Part shown: positions 6,183 through 9,895 of the stretch, piece after piece
Layout of the letters: the number at the start of each line of letters is the position of its first letter
Position numbering within the stretch: position 1 is the stretch's first letter
Origin: Candidatus Wallbacteria bacterium
Lineage (GTDB): Bacteria > Muiribacteriota > JAQTZZ01
Assembly (NCBI GenBank): GCA_028711905.1
Contig: JAQTRI010000109.1
Coordinates: 1 to 9,895, forward strand
DNA length: 9,895 nucleotides
Reading direction: 5' to 3'
Notes under the pieces: generated by a model
What the model was told of the DNA's origin: nothing
Databases searched by the model: none
What the model saw: only the letters and a program-made list of their open reading frames with translations
Made by a program: the position numbers and the translations under genes

Positions 6183-6231
6183 GTAGGGGCGGATCATGAT
6201 CCGCCCGGGCTGGTCAGCGACCAGCCCCTAC
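6183..6231. repeat. REP-like double palindrome
   Basis: Forty-nine bases hold two adjacent perfect hairpins. The first is GGGCGGATCA/TGATCCGCCC (6187-6206), a 10-bp palindrome. The second is GGGCTGGTC-AGC-GACCAGCCC (6207-6227), with a 9-bp stem and 3-nt loop. The outermost GTAGGGG (6183-6189) and CCCCTAC (6225-6231) are also complementary, so a three-way junction can compete with the separate hairpins. A further inverted pair TACGC/GCGTA (6171-6175 and 6181-6185) abuts the left side. This is the architecture of repetitive extragenic palindromes. There is no T-run after it, so it is not a classic terminator. Confidence 0.65.
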
Positions 6232-6263
6232 AAACCATTTTGCGCAGAACTATTCCTCACGCA

Positions 6264-6292
6264 TTGACCTTTATGATCTCCACCGATACACT
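6264..6292 (+). promoter_or_regulatory. Candidate dapB-dapA-dapF promoter
   Basis: TTGACC (6264-6269) and TACACT (6287-6292) are separated by 17 nt. They match the sigma70 consensus at 5/6 and 4/6 positions. Transcription would start near 6299 and give a leader of about 25 nt containing the GGAGG ribosome site. No riboswitch-sized leader fits between this promoter and dapB, so a lysine riboswitch is not present here. The rest of the gene-free stretch 6003-6324 is the two repeat-like structures listed separately. Confidence 0.45.
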
Positions 6293-6324
6293 GATTTCAG
6301 GACTTTCGCCGAATGGAGGAATGC

Positions 6325-7089
6325 ATGAAACTGGCCATTGTCGGTTATGGCAGCATGGGGCACGAGATTGAATTCATTGCACGAAAACGGGGTCACCAGT
6401 GCCTGACCGTGGACCCGGCGGCCGGGGATGCAGACGCGAAGGAACTGGTTCGGGACAGTCTCTTTGATGTTCAAGTGGCGCTGGATTTCACTCACCCTGC
6501 TTCAGTAATGGAAAACATCCGTTTTTATACCTCACACAGCCTCAATGCCGTGATCGGCACTACTGGCTGGCACGACCATTTGGCTGAAGTGACGAAGCTG
6601 GTCAATGAGAGCGGCATCGGGCTGATCTGGGGTGCTAATTTTTCTATCGGGGTCAATCTTTTCTGCCGTATCATCGGGCAGGCGGCTCAATTAATGGACA
6701 GGATCGATGATTATGATGTCTATATTCATGAAGACCACCACAAGCGTAAAGCGGACAGTCCGAGCGGCACGGCCGGAATGCTGGAAAAAATTATTCTGAA
6801 CAGGATCAGCCGCAAAAAAAGGGCGGTTCACGAGTGCCTGAACCATCGCATCGCCCCTGACGAAATGCATGTCACCAGCACGCGTGCCGGTTCCATTCCA
6901 GGCCGGCACATAGTGGGTTTTGACAGTGACGCTGATTCGATCGAACTGATTCATACTGCCAGAAACAGAAGCGGATTCGCGCTTGGGGCAGTGCTGGCGG
7001 CGGAATTTATCAAAGACCGCCGGGGATTTTTGGGAGTCGAGGATATGATGGATTGTATTTTGACCGGGCAGGGAGGAAACAATGTTTGA
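6325..7089 (+). CDS. dapB: 4-Hydroxy-tetrahydrodipicolinate reductase
   Basis: A 254-residue cytosolic enzyme that reduces the product of DapA to tetrahydrodipicolinate in lysine/diaminopimelate synthesis. The N-terminal dinucleotide fold shows VGYGSMG (6-12), DFTHP (54-58) and GTTGW (78-82). The substrate domain carries ANFSIGVN (104-111) and the catalytic signature H138-H139-x2-K142, followed by SPSGTA (145-150); RAGSIPGRH lies further on. The residue ending the second strand is acidic (D30), which suggests NADH may be accepted; this is inference. ATG 6325 was chosen because GGAGG lies 5 nt upstream (6315-6319) and MKLAIVGYG is the natural fold start. An in-frame ATG at 6313 would place that ribosome site inside the gene. 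It overlaps dapA by 8 bp and is first in the operon. Confidence 0.96.
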   Translation: MKLAIVGYGSMGHEIEFIARKRGHQCLTVDPAAGDADAKELVRDSLFDVQVALDFTHPASVMENIRFYTSHSLNAVIGTTGWHDHLAEVTKLVNESGIGLIWGANFSIGVNLFCRIIGQAAQLMDRIDDYDVYIHEDHHKRKADSPSGTAGMLEKIILNRISRKKRAVHECLNHRIAPDEMHVTSTRAGSIPGRHIVGFDSDADSIELIHTARNRSGFALGAVLAAEFIKDRRGFLGVEDMMDCILTGQGGNNV

Positions 7090-7975
7090 AGGCGCAACCA
7101 CGGCTTTGATTACCCCGTTTCTGGAAAACGGTGAAGTTGATTTCGACGGATTCAGAAGCAATGTGGAAAAGCAGATCGCTTCCGGCATCCACGGTTTACT
7201 GGTGCTCGGCACAACGGGTGAAACCCCGACTCTCAACGCTGATGAACAGGAGCGCCTGATCAGGATCACTGTGGAAACAGCTGATCATCGCGTGCCTGTG
7301 ATGGTGGGGACAGGCACTAATGATACGGCGGCGACTGTAAGGAAAACCTCCAGGGCAGCTGAGCTCGGAGCAGACGCTGTGCTGGTTGTGACCCCGTATT
7401 ACAACAAGCCGACCAGCGAAGGACTCTTCCGCCATTTTCAGGCTGCGGCGGGGAGTGCGGACATCCCGGTGTTTGTCTACAATATTCAGGGCCGCTCAGG
7501 CCGGAACATTGAGACTCCGCTTTTAAAAAGAATAGCGGGAATCAAGGGTATTGCTGGTGTCAAGGAAGCCTCTGGTAATATCGGCCAGATCAGTGATGTG
7601 ATCGAGCAACTGGGCCGCTCCGACAGTTTCACGGTGTTGAGCGGTGACGATGGTATGACACTGCCCCTGATGGCTCTTGGCGGAAGAGGAGTGATCTCTG
7701 TGATCAGCAACGGCATCCCGAATCAGGTTTCCCGCTTTACCTCCGCTGCATTGAAAGGCGATTGGGACCTGGCCAGGAAGATGCATTTTGATGTGATCAT
7801 GCCTGTGACCAGGGCAGCATTCATTGAGACCAATCCTGTGCCGATCAAGTATATCTGCGCTAAACTCGGCATGGCTTCAGGAACATACCGCCTGCCCATG
7901 TGCCCATTGGAAGAAGATAACCGTCGCCGGGTTGATCAGATGCTTGCAGCACTCGGGCTGGCAGGTAAAGGTTAA
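7082..7975 (+). CDS. dapA: 4-Hydroxy-tetrahydrodipicolinate synthase
   Basis: A 297-residue class I aldolase-type TIM barrel that condenses pyruvate with aspartate semialdehyde, the first committed step to diaminopimelate and lysine. The Schiff-base lysine is K161 (GVKEASG). The catalytic tyrosine is Y133, with T44-T45 (LGTTGE) and Y107 (TPYYNKPT) completing the proton relay. R138 is the carboxylate-binding arginine. These fall at the same residue numbers as in the E. coli enzyme. ETNPVPIK is the conserved C-terminal motif. One oddity is the loop after Y133: it reads YNIQGRSG, where the family usually has YN(V/I)PxRTG. The ATG lies inside the last codons of dapB and is served by GGGAGG, so the genes are translationally coupled. 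dapF follows after 2 nt. Confidence 0.97.
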   Translation: MFEGATTALITPFLENGEVDFDGFRSNVEKQIASGIHGLLVLGTTGETPTLNADEQERLIRITVETADHRVPVMVGTGTNDTAATVRKTSRAAELGADAVLVVTPYYNKPTSEGLFRHFQAAAGSADIPVFVYNIQGRSGRNIETPLLKRIAGIKGIAGVKEASGNIGQISDVIEQLGRSDSFTVLSGDDGMTLPLMALGGRGVISVISNGIPNQVSRFTSAALKGDWDLARKMHFDVIMPVTRAAFIETNPVPIKYICAKLGMASGTYRLPMCPLEEDNRRRVDQMLAALGLAGKG

Positions 7976-7977
7976 CT

Positions 7978-8793
7978 ATGATCAGTTTCACCAAAATGCA
8001 GGCTCTGGGCAATGATTTCGTAATTGTCAGCGGGAGCGGAGGCCGCCTTCCCGGAGACCTCGCTTCATTTTCGCGTCGCGTGGCAGACCGGCATTTTGGT
8101 GTGGGATGCGACCAGGTGATAATCATTGAACAAAGGGACGCTGGTCCGGCTGTCAGATTTTTCAATTCCGATGGGTCTGAAGCTGAGATGTGCGGTAATG
8201 GCCTGCGCTGTGTTTCCCGTTTTCTGGCCGGCAGGGAGGTCGGATCCGGAAGTTGCGAGATCATCACTCCTGCGGGACCGGTAATGACTGAGATCAGAGG
8301 CAGGCAGGTCATGGTGGATCTGGGAGTTCCCCTTTTTCAGACCGGAGACTGGGCTTTTGACCGCAGAGTTATCGGGAAAGAGGTGGAGATCGGCGGAGAA
8401 TCCCGGAAGATTTCCTTAGTTTCAGTCGGCAATCCGCACTGTGTCATTTTCATGCCGGACCTGGACAATGTGGATGTGGAAACTGTCGGCCACACGATTG
8501 AAAGTGCCACCTGTTTCCCTCACGGTATCAATGTTGAATTTGTGAAAATCGACAGCCGCGAGTCTGTTTCGGTCCGGGTATGGGAAAGGGGCGCAGGAGA
8601 GACCATGGCCTGCGGTTCAGGGGCTGCTGCCACAGTAGTCGCTGCCTGTGAAAACGGCCTGACCGGCAGAAAAGTGCTGGTGCGCTTCCGCAGGGGAGAA
8701 CTGATCGTGGAATACGGCACTGACGGGCATGTCAGAATTTTGGGTGATGCGGATTTTGTCTTTGAAGGGACGCTGGAAGGCATCAGCCTTTGA
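7978..8793 (+). CDS. dapF: Diaminopimelate epimerase
   Basis: A 271-residue cofactor-free epimerase that converts LL- to meso-diaminopimelate, the form used in peptidoglycan and decarboxylated to lysine. It has two pseudo-symmetric halves. The N-terminal half has GNDF (11-14) and the first catalytic cysteine C72 in SDGSEAEMCGNGLRC. The C-terminal half has GNPHCV (151-156), NVEFV (185-189) and the second catalytic cysteine C212 in MACGSGAAAT. Both thiols are present, so it should be active. Length is normal. ATG 7978 follows the dapA stop by 2 nt with AAAGG upstream (7967-7971). Its presence with dapA and dapB points to a meso-DAP cell wall; the genes for the intermediate steps must lie elsewhere. 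Confidence 0.97.
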   Translation: MISFTKMQALGNDFVIVSGSGGRLPGDLASFSRRVADRHFGVGCDQVIIIEQRDAGPAVRFFNSDGSEAEMCGNGLRCVSRFLAGREVGSGSCEIITPAGPVMTEIRGRQVMVDLGVPLFQTGDWAFDRRVIGKEVEIGGESRKISLVSVGNPHCVIFMPDLDNVDVETVGHTIESATCFPHGINVEFVKIDSRESVSVRVWERGAGETMACGSGAAATVVAACENGLTGRKVLVRFRRGELIVEYGTDGHVRILGDADFVFEGTLEGISL

Positions 8794-8815
8794 TTTTCTT
8801 GATTCTTATTTTTTT
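8777..8815 (+). terminator. Possible weak intrinsic terminator after dapF
   Basis: A short hairpin AAGGC-ATCA-GCCTT (8777-8790) includes the last dapF codons and is followed by T-rich sequence (TGATTTTCTT, then a run of T at 8809-8815). The stem is only 5 bp, extendable by one G-T pair, so termination may be partial. Confidence 0.3.
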
Positions 8816-8826
8816 CCTGTGATATT
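8799..8826 (+). promoter_or_regulatory. Candidate promoter for the type III glutamine synthetase gene
   Basis: TTGATT (8799-8804) and GATATT (8821-8826) are 16 nt apart, with a TG extension one base before the second hexamer (8818-8819). The leader would be about 38 nt, ending in GGAGG (8862-8866), 4 nt before ATG 8871. The match is only fair. No clear sigma54 GG-GC pair was seen. Confidence 0.3.
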
Positions 8827-8870
8827 GTTGATCATGGAATCAGTTCATTAAATTTACCGCTGGAGGCAGA

Positions 8871-9895
8871 ATGCCGTCAAGAAACGATATCTTAAGAACA
8901 CTTGTCAGCAGGCGGGCATGCCGCTCTGACCGGCAGTCAGAACCTGTTTCATCCATTTTCGGCGAAAACACCTTTGATATCAGGGCCATGCGAGAGAAAC
9001 TGTCGAAAAGCGCTTACAAAAAACTTGAGGCGAGCATTGACGGCAAGCAGGATCTGACAATAGAGATTGCCAATGAAGTGGCGCATGCCATGAAAGAGTG
9101 GGCGCTGGAAAAGGGTGCTACCCATTATTGCCACTGGTTTCAGCCTTTGACAGGAACCACGGCAGAAAAACATGATTCTTTCCTGACATTTGAAGACGGG
9201 TTTCCGATCGAACGGTTCGCCGGTTCCCAGCTGGTAAGGCAGGAACCTGACGCTTCCAGCTTTCCCAGTGGCGGATTGCGCGCAACCTTTGAGGCCCGGG
9301 GCTATACGGCATGGGATTCGAACAGCCCGGCTTTCATTATTGACGGGGGAATGGGCCGTACTTTGTGCATTCCCTCGGTATTTATCTCTCATAATGGGGA
9401 TTCGCTGGACAAAAAAGCTCCGCTTTTGAAATCTGTGGAACTCTTACAGCGTAAGACAAAAGAACTCCTGGCCGTATTTGGCATAAAAGCCACCAGGGTC
9501 CAGTCCAATGTCGGAGCTGAGCAGGAATTTTTTCTGATCGACAGAGAACTGGCTATGCTGCGGCCTGATCTGATTATTACAGGGCGCACTCTTTTCGGCG
9601 CCCGTCCGCCCAAGGGGCAGGAACTGGGGGACCAGTATTTCGGATCAATCAAAGACCGGGTGCTGGCTTATATCAATGATGTGGAGCACGAGGCATACTG
9701 CCTGGGCATCCCTCTGCGTACCCGGCATAACGAGGTGGCCCCGCACCAGTTCGAACTTGCGCCATTATTCGAGGACGCCAACATTGCCACTGACCACAAC
9801 CAGCTTCTGATGGATATCATGCGAAAAAAGGCGCTGAAGCACGACCTTTTCCTCTGCCTGCACGAAAAGCCTTTTGCCAGAGTCAATGGCAGTGG
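8871..9895 (+). CDS. glnN: Glutamine synthetase type III, N-terminal half (runs off right edge)
   Basis: It makes glutamine from glutamate, ammonia and ATP in the cytosol. The first 341 residues are visible; family members are about 700 or more residues, so roughly half is missing. It belongs to type III rather than type I or II because of the long N-terminal region (SIFGENTFD at about 28-36, GATHYCHWFQPLTGTTAEKH at 82-101), the metal-site GAEQEFFLID (215-224), NEVAPHQFE (287-295) and HEKPF (331-335) leading into NGSG at the window edge. ATG 8871 has GGAGG 4 nt upstream, and the N-terminus looks complete. Within HEKPFARVNGSG the Arg at 337 stands where Gly is commonly found (recollection of the family, not checked). 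Type III enzymes are common in anaerobes and cyanobacteria. The product cannot be assembled from this window alone. Confidence 0.95.
   Translation, partial: MPSRNDILRTLVSRRACRSDRQSEPVSSIFGENTFDIRAMREKLSKSAYKKLEASIDGKQDLTIEIANEVAHAMKEWALEKGATHYCHWFQPLTGTTAEKHDSFLTFEDGFPIERFAGSQLVRQEPDASSFPSGGLRATFEARGYTAWDSNSPAFIIDGGMGRTLCIPSVFISHNGDSLDKKAPLLKSVELLQRKTKELLAVFGIKATRVQSNVGAEQEFFLIDRELAMLRPDLIITGRTLFGARPPKGQELGDQYFGSIKDRVLAYINDVEHEAYCLGIPLRTRHNEVAPHQFELAPLFEDANIATDHNQLLMDIMRKKALKHDLFLCLHEKPFARVNGS

Noticed and set aside
6183..6231. Rho-independent terminator or CRISPR repeat
   Set aside because: There is no T-run after the hairpins and only one copy of the unit in the window, so neither interpretation is supported.
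6003..6324. Lysine riboswitch or start of 23S rRNA after the tRNAs
   Set aside because: No 23S-like sequence follows, and the expected dapB leader is only about 25 nt, too short for a lysine riboswitch. The structured part lies upstream of the candidate promoter.
6313..6324. Upstream ATG at 6313 as the dapB start
   Set aside because: It would put the GGAGG ribosome site inside the coding region and add MEEC before the conserved Rossmann start.
6691..9886. Minus-strand open frames opposite dapB, dapA, dapF and glutamine synthetase
   Set aside because: All are antisense shadows of strongly identified enzymes, with no recognisable domains.

Overview
The window looks like ordinary chromosome from a bacterium with moderate GC. 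It is probably an anaerobe, judging by four oxygen-sensitive-type radical SAM/cobalamin genes and a type III glutamine synthetase. Tightly packed dapB-dapA-dapF genes indicate a meso-diaminopimelate/lysine pathway and hence a peptidoglycan-bearing cell. The sequence alone does not identify a phylum. An uncultured or candidate-phylum lineage is possible, but that is inference.

Minus-strand half (1-5745). A strong extended -10 promoter (TGCTATAAT, 5737-5745) sits just upstream of three consecutive B12-binding radical SAM genes of about 490-506 codons: 4196-5716, 2691-4199 and 1217-2689. They are joined by a GTGA overlap and a 1-nt gap. A fourth paralog (1-506) runs off the left edge. Between the third and fourth sits a two-gene MNT/HEPN (MntA-HepT type) toxin-antitoxin module (869-1174 and 538-879), which has its own copy of the same extended -10 motif. 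The four paralogs form two look-alike pairs: 4196-5716 with 2691-4199, and 1217-2689 with 1-506. This suggests stepwise tandem duplication. No substrate or precursor-peptide gene is visible, so the chemistry of the cluster is unknown.

Middle (5746-6324). A TTGACA-type promoter on the plus strand drives a tRNA-Ile(GAU)-tRNA-Ala(UGC) pair. Both encode CCA. This pair normally lies in the 16S-23S spacer, but here no rRNA gene flanks it on either side. The gene-free stretch after it (6003-6324) holds a MITE-like segment with imperfect terminal inverted repeats (6011-6130), a compact REP-like double palindrome (6183-6231) and a likely dapB promoter (6264-6292).

Plus-strand right half (6325-9895). 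dapB, dapA and dapF form one operon with an 8-bp overlap and a 2-bp gap. They encode dihydrodipicolinate reductase, dihydrodipicolinate synthase and diaminopimelate epimerase. A possible weak terminator and a candidate promoter then separate them from the first 341 codons of a type III glutamine synthetase, which runs off the right edge.

The most unusual items are the array of duplicated B12-radical SAM enzymes interrupted by a nucleotidyltransferase/HEPN module, and the tRNA-Ile/Ala pair outside an rRNA operon.
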